Of a stretch of DNA of 64,000 bases, positions 29,076-38,552 are shown piece after piece (position 1 is the stretch's first letter; each line of letters opens with the position of its first letter). The notes below the pieces were generated by a model, which was not told the DNA's origin, made no database searches, and worked only from the letters and a program-made list of their open reading frames with translations. Location of the stretch: positions 62,001 through 126,000 of the forward strand of contig NZ_JAUSXK010000001.1 in NCBI RefSeq assembly GCF_030815955.1, in the 5' to 3' direction. Origin of the DNA: Microbacterium murale (GTDB lineage: Bacteria > Actinomycetota > Actinomycetes > Actinomycetales > Microbacteriaceae). The translations under genes were made by a program, and so were the position numbers.

Positions 29076-30821
29076 TTACTTGGCCTCTCCGCTCGCGCCT
29101 GCAAGTGCGGGCTCAGGTGCGGCGACAGGGTGCTCCGCAGCCTCGGGGTGATTCAGATCGAACGCGGGGCGCTCACTGCGGATACGCGGGATCGACGTGA
29201 AGTTGTGACGGGGCGGCGGGCAGCTGGTCGCCCATTCGAGCGACGCGCCGTAGCCCCACGGGTCGTTCACCGTGACCTTCGGCGCCTTGCGCGCCGTGAT
29301 CCACACGTTCAGGAAGAACGGCAGCATCGACGCACCGAGGATGATCGCACCGATCGTCGATACCTGGTTGCCCCAGGTCCAACCATCCGCTGCCGAGTAG
29401 TCGGCGTAACGTCGCACCATGCCGTCCACACCGAGCCAGTGCTGGATCAGGAACGTCATGTGGAAACCGACGAACAGCATCCAGAAGTGCACGTAACCGA
29501 GACGCTCGTTCAGCATCCGACCAGTCCACTTCGGCCACCAGAAATAGAAGCCGGCGAACATCGCGAACACGACGGTGCCGAAGACGACGTAGTGGAAGTG
29601 GGCGACGACGAAGTACGAATCGCTGAGGTGGAAGTCCAGCGGCGGAGCCGCGAGGATGACACCCGTCAGACCACCGAACACGAACGACACGAGGAAGCCG
29701 AGCGCGAACACCATGGGTGTCTCGAACGTCACGGAGCCTCGCCAGAGCGTGCCGATCCAGTTGAAGATCTTCACACCCGTCGGCACCGCGATGAGCATGG
29801 TCATCAGAGCGAAGAACGGCAGCAGCACAGAACCGGTGACGTACATGTGGTGTGCCCACACGGCCACGGACAGCGCGGCGATCGCGATAGTCGCATAGAT
29901 CAGCGTCTTGTAACCGAAGATCGGCTTGCGGCTGAACACCGGGAAGATCTCCGACACGATGCCGAAGAACGGCAGCGCGATGATGTACACCTCGGGGTGA
30001 CCGAAGAACCAGAAGAGGTGCTGCCAGAGGAGCACACCGCCGTTGGCCGGGTCGTAGATGTGGGCGCCCAGGATGCGGTCCGCCGCAGCAGCGAAGATCG
30101 CCGCGGCGAGCACGGGGAATGCCATGAGCACCAGAAGGCTGGTGACGAGCGTGTTCCAGCTGAAGATGGGCATACGCCACATCGTCATTCCAGGGGCACG
30201 CATCGTGATGATCGTGGTGATGAAGTTGACCGCACCGAGGATGGTACCGAAGCCGGACATGCCGAGCCCCACCATCCAGAGGTTTCCACCGGCACCTGGC
30301 GTGAACGTCGCACTTGCCAGCGGCTGATAGGCGAACCAACCGAACGATGCCGCGCCCTGCGGGGTGAGGAAGCCGGCGACCGCCATGATCGAGCCGAAGG
30401 AGAAGAGCCAGAAGGCGAAGGCGTTCAGTCGGGGGAACGCCACATCGGGCGCGCCCAGCTGCAGCGGCAGGATGGCGTTCGCGAAACCGGCGAACAACGG
30501 TGTCGCGAACATGAGCAGCATGATCGTGCCGTGCATCGTGAACAGCTGGTTGTACTGCTCCTTGGTCGGGACGATCTGCATCCCGGGAGCGAACAGCTCA
30601 GCGCGGATGACGAGCGCCATCACGCCGCCGAGGAGGAAGAAGAGCACCGACGCGATCAGGTACATGTACCCGATCGTCTTGTGGTCAGTGGACGTGATCC
30701 ACTTGACGACGATGTTGCCCTTCTGCTCGACGCGAGAAGAGCTCATGAGAGCCGCCTGACGCGCCGGAATGGCTGTGGGGCGGGATCCGTGGACGTCGCC
30801 TGCTGCGGAGTTGGTCGACAT
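29076..30821 (-). CDS. ctaD: Cytochrome c oxidase subunit I
   Basis: 581-aa catalytic subunit of the aa3 oxidase, with 12 membrane helices. The heme-copper site is recognisable: [14 protein letters not shown] (low-spin heme a ligand), [17 protein letters not shown] (Cu-B histidine and cross-linked tyrosine), and [17 protein letters not shown] later. The N-terminal 35 residues before [15 protein letters not shown] are an extra hydrophilic stretch; an internal ATG ([10 protein letters not shown], 30746) could also be the start. It follows ctaC by 5 bases. Confidence 0.97.
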   Translation of the reverse strand: MSTNSAAGDVHGSRPTAIPARQAALMSSSRVEQKGNIVVKWITSTDHKTIGYMYLIASVLFFLLGGVMALVIRAELFAPGMQIVPTKEQYNQLFTMHGTIMLLMFATPLFAGFANAILPLQLGAPDVAFPRLNAFAFWLFSFGSIMAVAGFLTPQGAASFGWFAYQPLASATFTPGAGGNLWMVGLGMSGFGTILGAVNFITTIITMRAPGMTMWRMPIFSWNTLVTSLLVLMAFPVLAAAIFAAAADRILGAHIYDPANGGVLLWQHLFWFFGHPEVYIIALPFFGIVSEIFPVFSRKPIFGYKTLIYATIAIAALSVAVWAHHMYVTGSVLLPFFALMTMLIAVPTGVKIFNWIGTLWRGSVTFETPMVFALGFLVSFVFGGLTGVILAAPPLDFHLSDSYFVVAHFHYVVFGTVVFAMFAGFYFWWPKWTGRMLNERLGYVHFWMLFVGFHMTFLIQHWLGVDGMVRRYADYSAADGWTWGNQVSTIGAIILGASMLPFFLNVWITARKAPKVTVNDPWGYGASLEWATSCPPPRHNFTSIPRIRSERPAFDLNHPEAAEHPVAAPEPALAGASGEAK

Positions 30822-30826
30822 GAGGT

Positions 30827-31741
30827 TTACTCTCCCTCTTCCTCGGAGTCCGTCTCGGACGTCTTGCCTGTGGTGCCGGGGAGGTTGCCGAGACGGTCGT
30901 ACGCGTCTGTGATGTCGCCCGTGTTCCCCTCTTCGCGGAGGGACTCGACATATGCGTCGTACTCGTCCTGCTCCACGACCTTCACGTTGAAGAGCATCAT
31001 CGAGTGGTACTCACCGCAGAGCTCTGCGCACTTGCCGGCGTACTCGCCCACGCGGGTCGGGATGAAGGACCAGGAGTTGTCCTTCCCGATGTACATGTCC
31101 TTCTTGTAGAGGAAGTCGATGATCCAGAACGAGTGGATGACGTCACGGGACTGAAGGCTGATGTGCACCTTCTGGTCGACCGGAAGCACCAGTGTCGGCA
31201 GCTTCTCCGTGTCGATGTCGCCGTTCGCGTCTGCCTGCGCCTGTACGCCCATGGTCCATACGGCGTCGGAGAGGTCGTCGTCTTCGCCGGCGTACATGAA
31301 GTCGAACGCCCACTGCTTGCCGATCGCGGTGATCTCGACGTCGGCGTCGTCGCCCCACTGCGTCTCGATCGCGGCCTGATCCTTGGCTGTGAAGAAGAAC
31401 ATGCCCATCACGAGGATCAGCGGGATCACCGTGTAGAAGATCTCGATCGGCATGTTGTAGCGCATCTGCACGGGGAGGCCGGTCTGGCCCTTGCGACGGC
31501 GGTAGGCAACAGCTGCCCACCCCATCAGCGCCCACGTGACGATGCCGACCGCGAGAAGAACGATCCAGGAGTTGACCCAGAGACCGGCGACACGATCCGT
31601 CTGGTTCGTTGCGGCAGTGCCGTCTTCTACGAAGCCCGGGAGGAATCCGTGGAGTTCGGTGGGAGAACATCCCGCCAGAGCCACAGTTGCCGCGATTCCC
31701 AGAGGAATGGCGACCCAACGAAGGCGGCGTTTCGAGGGCAC
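30827..31741 (-). CDS. ctaC: Cytochrome c oxidase subunit II (lipoprotein)
   Basis: 304-aa subunit carrying the Cu-A centre. The N-terminus is a lipoprotein signal with lipobox VALAGC. Two membrane helices follow ([37 protein letters not shown]). The Cu-A ligands are in [17 protein letters not shown] near the C-terminus, with the upstream histidine in VIHSFWI. GTG 31741 is preceded by an AAAGGTG site 4 bases upstream and by a TAGACT promoter about 37 bases upstream. First gene of ctaCDF. Confidence 0.97.
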   Translation of the reverse strand: MPSKRRLRWVAIPLGIAATVALAGCSPTELHGFLPGFVEDGTAATNQTDRVAGLWVNSWIVLLAVGIVTWALMGWAAVAYRRRKGQTGLPVQMRYNMPIEIFYTVIPLILVMGMFFFTAKDQAAIETQWGDDADVEITAIGKQWAFDFMYAGEDDDLSDAVWTMGVQAQADANGDIDTEKLPTLVLPVDQKVHISLQSRDVIHSFWIIDFLYKKDMYIGKDNSWSFIPTRVGEYAGKCAELCGEYHSMMLFNVKVVEQDEYDAYVESLREEGNTGDITDAYDRLGNLPGTTGKTSETDSEEEGE

Positions 31742-31777
31742 GATGCACCTTTCAAGATGACGGACAAGGCGTACCCA

Positions 31778-31783
31778 AGTCTA
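31778..31783 (-). promoter_or_regulatory. Candidate -10 box of ctaCDF
   Basis: TAGACT on the minus strand; gives a leader of about 30 bases containing an AAGG-type ribosome binding site, so this operon is not leaderless. Confidence 0.5.
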
Positions 31784-31837
31784 GGGCAACCTCACACCCG
31801 ATTCATGCCAACCACGCAGGTCGGGCACGGCTGACAC

Positions 31838-32200
31838 TCAGTGGAAGCTGTCGCCGCACGCGCAACTTCCCGCGGCATTCGGGTTGTCGATGGTGAAGCC
31901 CTGCTCGGAGATCGTGTCCTTGAAATCGATCGCGGCACCGTCCAGATACGGGACGCTCATGTTGTCGACGATGACCTCGACGCCGTCGAAATCGACGGTC
32001 TCGTCGCCATCGAGGTAGCGCTCATCGAAGTAGAGCTGGTAGATCAGTCCCGAGCATCCGCCGGGCTGCACGGCGACGCGCAGTCGCAGGTCGTCACGGC
32101 CCTCCTGCTCGAGAAGGTTCTTCACCTTGGTCGCCGCCGCGTCCGTGAGGGTGACGCCGTGTGCGGTCGAGGTCTCTGTGGTCAGCGTGGTGTCGCTCAT
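31838..32200 (-). CDS. erpA: Iron-sulfur cluster insertion protein (A-type)
   Basis: 120-aa A-type carrier that delivers Fe-S clusters to target proteins. The three ligand cysteines are visible: GGCSGL near residue 49 and CACGDSFH at the C-terminus, with the usual DNPNAAGSC before them. An AAGGAG site 4 bases before the ATG and a TAGAAT promoter about 47 bases upstream show an ordinary leader. The protein could equally be called IscA/HesB-like; the name follows the common actinobacterial annotation. It lies just before ctaCDF on the same strand, but with its own end and the ctaC promoter between. Confidence 0.9.
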   Translation of the reverse strand: MSDTTLTTETSTAHGVTLTDAAATKVKNLLEQEGRDDLRLRVAVQPGGCSGLIYQLYFDERYLDGDETVDFDGVEVIVDNMSVPYLDGAAIDFKDTISEQGFTIDNPNAAGSCACGDSFH

Positions 32201-32246
32201 GTCGCTCCTTGTGACAGGCCGCGCGTGCAGGCGGCGGTTTGTTCTG

Positions 32247-32252
32247 ATTCTA
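32247..32252 (-). promoter_or_regulatory. Candidate -10 box of erpA
   Basis: TAGAAT on the minus strand, about 47 bases before the erpA ATG; no clear -35. Confidence 0.5.
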
Positions 32253-32296
32253 CCTTCGGCCGCCCGAATGGGCGCTGATCCCGAGATGAATGCTGA

Positions 32297-33706
32297 TCAG
32301 CGGGTGATCTCGTTCATACGCGTCAGCAGCAACGCTTCGGTCGCGATCGCGTGCCGGAATGTCTCGAGGTGCAGCGACTCGTTGGGGCTGTGCGCACGCG
32401 CATGCGGGTCTTCCACGCCGGTGACGAGAATCTGCGCTGCTGGGAACTCGCGGACGAGATCGGCGATGAAGGGAATGGAGCCCCCGACACCGAGATCGAC
32501 AGGGTCGGCTCCGTAGCCGTCTGCCATGGCCTGGCGCGCGAGACCGACCGCCCAGCCACTGGTGTCGACGAGGAATCCATCACCGAGATCGATATCAGAG
32601 AACGTGAGCTCCGCACCGAAGGGCGCATGAGCGCGCAGGTGCGCCTCGAGCGCCGCGTACGCGTCTGCACCGGACTGACCGGGCGCGACGCGTGCACTGA
32701 GGACGACGGTCACCTCCGGGAGCAGAGTGTTGGATGCCGACGCCACGCTGGTCGCATCGATGCCGATCACTGTGACTGCGGGCTTGTTCCAGATCCGGCT
32801 CAGGATGCTGTCCCGCCCGATCGGCGACGTGCCGGGCAGGAGCCCGGCCTCATCACGCAGCGTCTCTTCGGTGTACTCGGGCGTCGGCGTGTCGGTCTCG
32901 GAGAGCCCTTCGACGGCCACAGCACCGTCCTCATCCCAGAGTGTGGCGAGCAGGCGCACCGTCGCCATCATCGCGTCCGGCACCGCTCCCCCGAACATTC
33001 CGGAGTGCGAGGCGTGATCGAGCGTTCGCACCTTCAGCACGAAACGCGCGTTTCCACGCAACGACACGGTGAGTCCTGGCGTGGTGGAGTCCCAGTTTCC
33101 GGAATCGGCGACGACGATCGCGTCTGCACGCAATGCTTCGGCGTTGTCGCTGAGGAACTGCGCGAAGGATGCGGAGCCGTACTCCTCCTCCCCCTCGATG
33201 AACATCGAGACACCAAGCTCGAGGTCGTCGCCGAGGACTTCAGCGACCGCGCGCAACGATGCGATGTGCGCCATGATTCCGGCCTTGTCGTCGGCCGCAC
33301 CGCGCCCGTAAAGTCGTCCGTCGCGGACCGTCGGCTCGAACGGCGGCGTCTCCCAGAGCTCGTCCGCTCCCGGAGGCTGCACGTCGTGGTGCGCGTACAG
33401 CAGGATCGTCGGCTTGCCACCCCGAGCCGCCCGCGTCGCCAGCACAGCGGGCTGGCCGTACTCGTCGGTGCCGGGAATCGCAGCGCGCAGCACTTTGACG
33501 TCGTCGAACACACCGGTGCCGGTCGCGAGTGCGGCGACGCGCTCAGCGCTGCGCTCGAGCTGGGTCTGATCGAACGACGGCCAGGCGATCCCGGGAATTC
33601 GTACGAGATCGCCCAGGTCGGACAGCGCAGAGGGAATTCCGATGGCCACCGCCTCGGTGACTGCTGATTCGATCGCGGGGTCGACGTTCGGCGTGTGTGA
33701 AGTCAT
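32297..33706 (-). CDS. M20 family dipeptidase
   Basis: 469-aa zinc aminopeptidase/carnosinase-like M20 peptidase. Metal ligands and catalytic residues are visible: LLYAHHDVQPPG near residue 104, GRGAADDKAG near 137, EGEEEYGS near 170, VVADSGNWD near 199 and ahead of the end EDPHARAHSPNE with a ligand histidine. It hydrolyses dipeptides or related amides in the cytoplasm. ATG 33706 (MTSHTPNVDPAIE) is chosen over an upstream ATG at 33730 because a TAAGAT box ends 7 bases before it. Confidence 0.93.
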   Translation of the reverse strand: MTSHTPNVDPAIESAVTEAVAIGIPSALSDLGDLVRIPGIAWPSFDQTQLERSAERVAALATGTGVFDDVKVLRAAIPGTDEYGQPAVLATRAARGGKPTILLYAHHDVQPPGADELWETPPFEPTVRDGRLYGRGAADDKAGIMAHIASLRAVAEVLGDDLELGVSMFIEGEEEYGSASFAQFLSDNAEALRADAIVVADSGNWDSTTPGLTVSLRGNARFVLKVRTLDHASHSGMFGGAVPDAMMATVRLLATLWDEDGAVAVEGLSETDTPTPEYTEETLRDEAGLLPGTSPIGRDSILSRIWNKPAVTVIGIDATSVASASNTLLPEVTVVLSARVAPGQSGADAYAALEAHLRAHAPFGAELTFSDIDLGDGFLVDTSGWAVGLARQAMADGYGADPVDLGVGGSIPFIADLVREFPAAQILVTGVEDPHARAHSPNESLHLETFRHAIATEALLLTRMNEITR

Positions 33707-33713
33707 GCGAGTA

Positions 33714-33719
33714 ATCTTA
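33714..33719 (-). promoter_or_regulatory. -10 box of the M20 dipeptidase gene (leaderless)
   Basis: TAAGAT on the minus strand, 7 bases before ATG 33706; divergent from the DUF3043 gene. Confidence 0.5.
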
Positions 33720-33752
33720 AGGCTGAACACCGATTTCTATCCGAGGAGCCTC

Positions 33753-34316
33753 GTGGCCACTTCCACCCCACCGACGAACGACGACTCGGCCGCGACGCCG
33801 GTCGCCGGCAAGGGACGCCCGACGCCGAGCCGCGCCGAGCAGGAAGCCGCGCGTCGACGACCGCTGGTCGCAGACACCAAGGAAGCGCGGGCCGCGGCGA
33901 AGCAGCAGCTGCGCGAGCAGCGTGAACGTGCGCAGGCCGGTATGGCAGCCGGTGAGGACAAGTACCTCCCGCCGCGAGACAAGGGACCGCAGCGCCGTTG
34001 GGTTCGCGACTACGTCGACGCAGGCTGGCATCTCTCCGAGTGGGTCATGGCCCTCATGGTGGTCGTCATCCTCGTGTCGCTCGTGCCAGACCCGACGTTC
34101 TCGTTCTTTGCGTTCATCGGCCTCTGGGCGTTCATCGTCATCGCCGTGATCGACATGGTGCTGCTCGGGATCCGCGTGAAGCGCAAGGTCGCCGCGAAGT
34201 TCGGCAAGGAACGCATGGAGAAGGGCCTCGGCTGGTACGCCGCCATGCGCGCACTCCAGATGCGCTTCATGCGCCTGCCCAAACCCCAGGTCAAGCGCGG
34301 CGCATACCCCGCCTGA
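33753..34316 (+). CDS. DUF3043 family membrane protein
   Basis: 187 aa, DUF3043, function unknown and nearly restricted to actinobacteria. The first half is hydrophilic and rich in Ala, Arg, Glu (likely coiled coil, PSRAEQEAARRRPL and KEARAAAKQQLREQRERA); the second half has two adjacent membrane segments (VMALMVVVILVSLVPD and FSFFAFIGLWAFIVIAVIDMVLL) and a basic tail. GTG 33753 follows a clear GAGGAG 5-6 bases upstream, so unlike its divergent neighbour this mRNA has a leader. Confidence 0.87.
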   Translation: MATSTPPTNDDSAATPVAGKGRPTPSRAEQEAARRRPLVADTKEARAAAKQQLREQRERAQAGMAAGEDKYLPPRDKGPQRRWVRDYVDAGWHLSEWVMALMVVVILVSLVPDPTFSFFAFIGLWAFIVIAVIDMVLLGIRVKRKVAAKFGKERMEKGLGWYAAMRALQMRFMRLPKPQVKRGAYPA

Positions 34317-34339
34317 GCCCTGCGCTCAGCGCGACGAGC

Positions 34340-35365
34340 TCAGCGACCGCGACGTAGACCACGGTTGATCTGACGCGCCCAGAGCGGGCCTCGGTAGAGG
34401 AACGCCGTGTAACCCTGCACCAGCGTGGCACCGGCATCCAGTCGTTCGCGCACGTCCGATGCGGTCTCCACTCCTCCGACCGAGATCACGCAGAATCCGC
34501 TCGGAACCGCCGCGCGCACGACGTGCAGCACCTCCATCGCACGCGCGCGCAGCGGTGCTCCGGAGAGCCCGCCGGCGCCGGCGGCTTCGACGACCGCAGC
34601 ATCCGTCATGAGGCCTTCGCGGCTGATCGTCGTGTTGTGGGCGATGATTCCGTCGAGACCTTCCGCCACAGCGAGCTTCGCGATCGCGACGATCTCCTCG
34701 TCCGGGAGGTCCGGCGCGATCTTGACCAGCAACGGCGTCGATCCCGCAGCGGCCTTCACCGCGCGAAGCAGCGGCGAGAGCGTCTCGACCGCCTGCAGGC
34801 CGCGCAGGCCCGGCGTGTTCGGCGAGGACACATTGACCGCCAGATAGTCGGCGAGCGGCGCGAGTTTCGTGGTGCTGGCGACGTAGTCGGCGGTCGCGTG
34901 CTCCACTTCGACGACGCGGCTCTTGCCGATGTTCACGCCGATGACCGTCTTCGGACGGCGCCGCCGGAGCTTCTCGAGGCGACGTGCCGCAGCATCCGCT
35001 CCGCCGTTGTTGAAGCCCATCCGGTTGATCACCGCTCGATCCGGCATCAGACGGAAGAGTCGGGGTTTGGGGTTGCCGTCCTGCCCGATCGCCGTGATCG
35101 TGCCGACCTCGACGTGGCCGAAGCCGAGGGCTGCGAGCCCGCGTACTCCGACAGCGTTCTTGTCGAACCCTGCGGCGACGCCGAACGGCGAGTCGAACGT
35201 GAGGCCGAGCGCTTCCACCCGCTGCTCCGCAGGGGGCGCCGTGATCGCACGCGTGACCCACGAGAACGGCGGCACGCCGAGCACCCGTATCACCGCCATG
35301 GCGGCATGGTGGGCGAATTCGGGATCGAAGCGCGACAGGACGACGCGGAAGAGCAGCGGATACAT
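34340..35365 (-). CDS. pyrD: Dihydroorotate dehydrogenase (quinone), class 2
   Basis: FMN enzyme of pyrimidine synthesis that oxidises dihydroorotate to orotate, passing electrons to the quinone pool. 341 aa. The N-terminal membrane-association helix (PLLFRVVLSRFDPEFAHHAAM) marks the class 2 enzyme. Other parts: GVAAGFDKNAVG, RLFRLMPDRAVINRMGFNN, VNVSSPNTPGL with the catalytic serine, LVKIAPDLPD, and ISVGGVETASDV. ATG 35365 is chosen because a TAATCT box ends 7 bases before it, inside the end of nrdR. It may also be read through from nrdR. Confidence 0.96.
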   Translation of the reverse strand: MYPLLFRVVLSRFDPEFAHHAAMAVIRVLGVPPFSWVTRAITAPPAEQRVEALGLTFDSPFGVAAGFDKNAVGVRGLAALGFGHVEVGTITAIGQDGNPKPRLFRLMPDRAVINRMGFNNGGADAAARRLEKLRRRRPKTVIGVNIGKSRVVEVEHATADYVASTTKLAPLADYLAVNVSSPNTPGLRGLQAVETLSPLLRAVKAAAGSTPLLVKIAPDLPDEEIVAIAKLAVAEGLDGIIAHNTTISREGLMTDAAVVEAAGAGGLSGAPLRARAMEVLHVVRAAVPSGFCVISVGGVETASDVRERLDAGATLVQGYTAFLYRGPLWARQINRGLRRGR

Positions 35366-35372
35366 CCCTGCC

Positions 35373-35378
35373 AGATTA
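35373..35378 (-). promoter_or_regulatory. -10 box of pyrD (leaderless) inside the nrdR end
   Basis: TAATCT on the minus strand, 7 bases before the pyrD ATG, overlapping the nrdR stop codon. Confidence 0.45.
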
Positions 35379-35852
35379 CCGGTCGGCGGACTCCGTCTTG
35401 GACGCAGCATGCTCGGCCCGCAGCTCACCGATCACGCTCTCGAAGTCTTCCAGAGAATCGAATGCCTGATACACGCTCGCGAAGCGCAGGTACGCCACCT
35501 CGTCCAGATCGCGCAGGGGGCCGAGGATTGCGAGCCCGATCTCATTCGTGTCGAGCTGCGAGACACCGGTCTGACGCACCGCCTCTTCCACCCGCTGGGC
35601 GAGGATCGCGAGGTCGGCCTCGGTCACCGGCCTGCCCTGGCACGCCTTTCGGACACCGGAGATGACCTTCTCCCGGCTGAACGGCTCCATGACGCCTGAG
35701 CGCTTGATGACGTTGAGGCTGGCTGTCTCGGTGGTGGTGAAACGCCCCCCGCATTCGGGGCACTGACGACGTCGACGGATGGAGAGTCCGTCGTCGCTCG
35801 TTCGGGAGTCGATCACGCGGGAGTCCGGATGACGGCAGAAGGGGCAGTGCAT
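35376..35852 (-). CDS. nrdR: Transcriptional repressor NrdR
   Basis: 158-aa ATP/dATP-sensing repressor of ribonucleotide reductase genes. It has an N-terminal zinc ribbon, CPFC at residues 3-6 and CPEC near 31-34 ([17 protein letters not shown]), and an ATP-cone domain with [21 protein letters not shown] and later [11 protein letters not shown]. The ATG gives the exact family N-terminus. It starts 4 bases after the hisD stop, so probably the same transcript, and no NrdR box is seen in the window. Confidence 0.97.
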   Translation of the reverse strand: MHCPFCRHPDSRVIDSRTSDDGLSIRRRRQCPECGGRFTTTETASLNVIKRSGVMEPFSREKVISGVRKACQGRPVTEADLAILAQRVEEAVRQTGVSQLDTNEIGLAILGPLRDLDEVAYLRFASVYQAFDSLEDFESVIGELRAEHAASKTESADR

Positions 35853-35856
35853 GGTG

Positions 35857-37185
35857 TTACAGCGTAGTCGTTCCCTCGGCTGCTCCCTGGAAGCGTGCCT
35901 CGACGGCCTCGCCGTGCGCCGGCAGCGCTTCGGCGTTCGCGAGCGCGACGACGCCCTCACGCACAGCGGCGAGAGCATCGTGGTCGTAGGAGATCACCTG
36001 CTGCGGGCGCAAGAACGTGTACGCGCCGAGTCCTGGCGCGTAGCGCGCCTGGCCCCCGGTGGGCAGGACGTGGTTGCTCCCGGCCATATAGTCGCCGAGG
36101 CTCACCGGCGTCTGGTCGCCGACGAAGACGGCGCCGGCGCTGGTGAATGCGGCTGCCGCGGCTTCGGCGTCGGTGAGGTGCAGTTCGAGGTGCTCAGGGG
36201 CGTACGCGTTGCTGAACGCGGTCGCCATGTCGCGGTCATCGACCAGGACGATCGCCGACTGCGGTCCGGCGAGCGAGACGGCGACGCGCTCGCTGTGCCT
36301 CGTGGCGGCCGCGGCCTGTTCGATCTCGACGGCGACGCGCTCGGCGAGGGCAGCATCATCGGTGACGAGTACGGCAGAGGCCTGCTCATCGTGCTCCGCC
36401 TGGCTGACGAGGTCTGCAGCGATCAGACGCGCGTCGGCAGCAGCATCCGCGACGATGAGAATCTCGGTCGCCCCGGCTTCGGAATCCGTGCCCACGACTC
36501 CCGCGACCGCGCGTTTGGCCGACGCGACGTAGTTGTTGCCAGGACCGGACACGACATCGACAGGATCGAGGTCGAGTCCGGGAACGCCCCAGGCGAATGC
36601 GCCGATGGCGCCGGCTCCGCCCATGGCATACACCTCGGTGATGCCGAGGAGTCCTGCCGCTGCGAGGATCACAGGGTGGATCCGACCACCCTGGTCATGC
36701 TGCGGCGGAGAGGCGAGCGCGATCTGCTCGACACCGGCGATCTGCGCCGGCACGACGTTCATGATCACGCTGGAGGGGTAGACAGCCTTGCCACCGGGGA
36801 TGTAGACGCCCACGCGTTGAACCGGCTGCCAACGCTGCGTGATGCGTGCACCGGGGCCGATGTCTGTCACGCGAGCGTCCGGCACCTGTGCGGTCGAAGC
36901 CCGCCGCACTCGTACGATCGCTTCGTCGAGAGCAGACCTGACTTCGGGTGCGAGGGCCGCGACAGCATCATCGATGTGAGACCCGGGCACACGGAGATCG
37001 TGCCCGGTGACTCTGTCGAACTTCTCTGCCTGAGCGCGCAACGCATCCTCTCCCCCGGTGCGGACGTCGTCAACGATCCGCGTTGCGGTCTCGAGCGCCT
37101 CGGCTCTGGCCTGCGTGGCACGGGGAACCGCGGCGAGCATGCCTGCCGGCGAGAGCTTCTGCCCTCGAAGATCGATCGTGCGCAC
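35857..37185 (-). CDS. hisD: Histidinol dehydrogenase
   Basis: Zinc enzyme carrying out the last two oxidations of histidine synthesis, histidinol to histidine with NAD. 442 aa. Visible: [22 protein letters not shown] near residue 125, the [14 protein letters not shown] motif near 220, ligand-bearing EHLELHL near 325 and later [15 protein letters not shown] 37185 ([12 protein letters not shown]) matches the family; it begins 1 base after the upstream gene stops. No other his genes are in the window. Confidence 0.97.
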   Translation of the reverse strand: MRTIDLRGQKLSPAGMLAAVPRATQARAEALETATRIVDDVRTGGEDALRAQAEKFDRVTGHDLRVPGSHIDDAVAALAPEVRSALDEAIVRVRRASTAQVPDARVTDIGPGARITQRWQPVQRVGVYIPGGKAVYPSSVIMNVVPAQIAGVEQIALASPPQHDQGGRIHPVILAAAGLLGITEVYAMGGAGAIGAFAWGVPGLDLDPVDVVSGPGNNYVASAKRAVAGVVGTDSEAGATEILIVADAAADARLIAADLVSQAEHDEQASAVLVTDDAALAERVAVEIEQAAAATRHSERVAVSLAGPQSAIVLVDDRDMATAFSNAYAPEHLELHLTDAEAAAAAFTSAGAVFVGDQTPVSLGDYMAGSNHVLPTGGQARYAPGLGAYTFLRPQQVISYDHDALAAVREGVVALANAEALPAHGEAVEARFQGAAEGTTTL

Positions 37186-37186
37186 G

Positions 37187-38437
37187 TCAGCCCTTCGTGA
37201 TGTCTGCGATGTCGTGCAGGTAGCCGATCCGACCGTCGTCGTGTCGGACCACGTAGGCGCCGCCACGGTCTTCGACCACAAGGGCCCACGCACTCGGACC
37301 GATGCGGAACAGCGGCTCACCACGCTCGTCGAACACATCGCGCTCAGTGGGCGCGAGCGCCCAGAACGGCTGAGATGCCACGGCAGGCGCGGCATCGGCG
37401 GATGGTTCCGCGGCGGTCTCCGACGAGACCGCCACGTTGCGAGGCGCCGTCGCGTCGAGGTCTTCGATCACCTCGGTGCGGCCGTCGGCTGCGGAGTCTG
37501 CCACTTCGATCTCATCCACGGCGTCAGCGGCCACGACATCCTGCTCGTCGTCAGCATCGAACTGCGCGCGCGACGTCCGCGCGTACGCGGGAACGTAGTC
37601 GCTCTCATCGGCGCCGACCGTGGTTCCGAGACCGATATCTGCTCCGAAGCCGCGCTGGGCGCTGAGGTCGCCACTCGACGCGTGCGAGGACGACGATACG
37701 CGGTCGTCCAGACCGAGGCGCGCGATCTCGTCGGTCGTGTTCTCACCCGAGAGCTCAGTGTCGATCGCCGGGGATGCGTGCGCCGGCGGCGCAGGCTTCT
37801 CCACGCGCGGGCGTGCGATCACCGGTCGCACCGGGTTGGCGTTGCGGTGCGCGAGTGTGACGAGACGCCCGTGGAAGTCGTCACGCAGCCGAGGAATCAG
37901 TGGTGCGAACACGGTGAGAACGACGAGCGCGAGCGCCGCGATGAACTGAACGATCGTGAGCCATGTCAAGGCGAACTCGCCTGTGGACGCCGTGACGAGC
38001 ATGAGGTCCCAGTTGCCCGTAGCCCAGTAGAGGGCGCTCACCGAGAACGCTACAGACGCGAACTGGTCGATCCCGAGCGAGCCGACTCTGCGGATGCCCT
38101 CCGGGGAGAACCGGCGGAGCACGATGAGGAATACTGCCGCGGTGGGCAGCCCCAGGGCCAGGACCCACTGAATGCCCTGGGCCCACAGCGAAGCAGCGCC
38201 GTCATATGCGTGGACGGGGAAGAAGGAAGTGACGAACGCGACGAACCACACCCCCACGATGAGCAGCTCTCGCAGCGTGAAACCGACGATGCCGGGTTGT
38301 GGGGTGACCTCTTCGTCGTAGAGCACGCCGTCGTCTTCTGCGAACGGTTCCTGGTCGTCGAGCGGGGACTGGTCGCTGAGCGCCGCCTGGTCGCTGGACG
38401 GTTCCGGTTCGTTGGCGAGGGGGGATTCCGTGCTCAT
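37187..38437 (-). CDS. Membrane protein with acidic linker and C-terminal globular domain, function unknown
   Basis: 416 aa, not recognised. An acidic N-terminus (about 50 residues) is followed by about four hydrophobic segments between residues 52 and 180 (LRELLIVGVWFVAFVTSFF, WVLALGLPTAAVFLIVL, VAFSVSALYWATG, LTIVQFIAALALVVLTVF), then a long acidic, serine-rich low-complexity linker (residues 200-350) and a compact C-terminal domain of about 60 residues (FWALAPTERDVFDERGEP..., GAYVVRHDDGRIGYLHDI). Lying between dnaE and hisD on the same strand, it is coupled to hisD by a 1-base gap. ATG 38437 has AAAGGA about 10 bases upstream. Confidence 0.8.
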   Translation of the reverse strand: MSTESPLANEPEPSSDQAALSDQSPLDDQEPFAEDDGVLYDEEVTPQPGIVGFTLRELLIVGVWFVAFVTSFFPVHAYDGAASLWAQGIQWVLALGLPTAAVFLIVLRRFSPEGIRRVGSLGIDQFASVAFSVSALYWATGNWDLMLVTASTGEFALTWLTIVQFIAALALVVLTVFAPLIPRLRDDFHGRLVTLAHRNANPVRPVIARPRVEKPAPPAHASPAIDTELSGENTTDEIARLGLDDRVSSSSHASSGDLSAQRGFGADIGLGTTVGADESDYVPAYARTSRAQFDADDEQDVVAADAVDEIEVADSAADGRTEVIEDLDATAPRNVAVSSETAAEPSADAAPAVASQPFWALAPTERDVFDERGEPLFRIGPSAWALVVEDRGGAYVVRHDDGRIGYLHDIADITKG

Positions 38438-38552
38438 GAAACGTGGTCCTTTCAACGTGGCGCACTCGGTCTGATCGTGTGCGCCCAACGCGTCCCGATA
38501 CTACCCGCTGCGCCCGGACAGCGCTTCCGGATGCATGGGGAGAACTACCCGG

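Noticed and set aside
28725..31109. Long open frame of 794 codons opposite ctaD and ctaF
   Set aside because: Shadow frame with Glu/His/Arg/Asp-rich composition; the minus strand clearly encodes oxidase subunits with all motifs.
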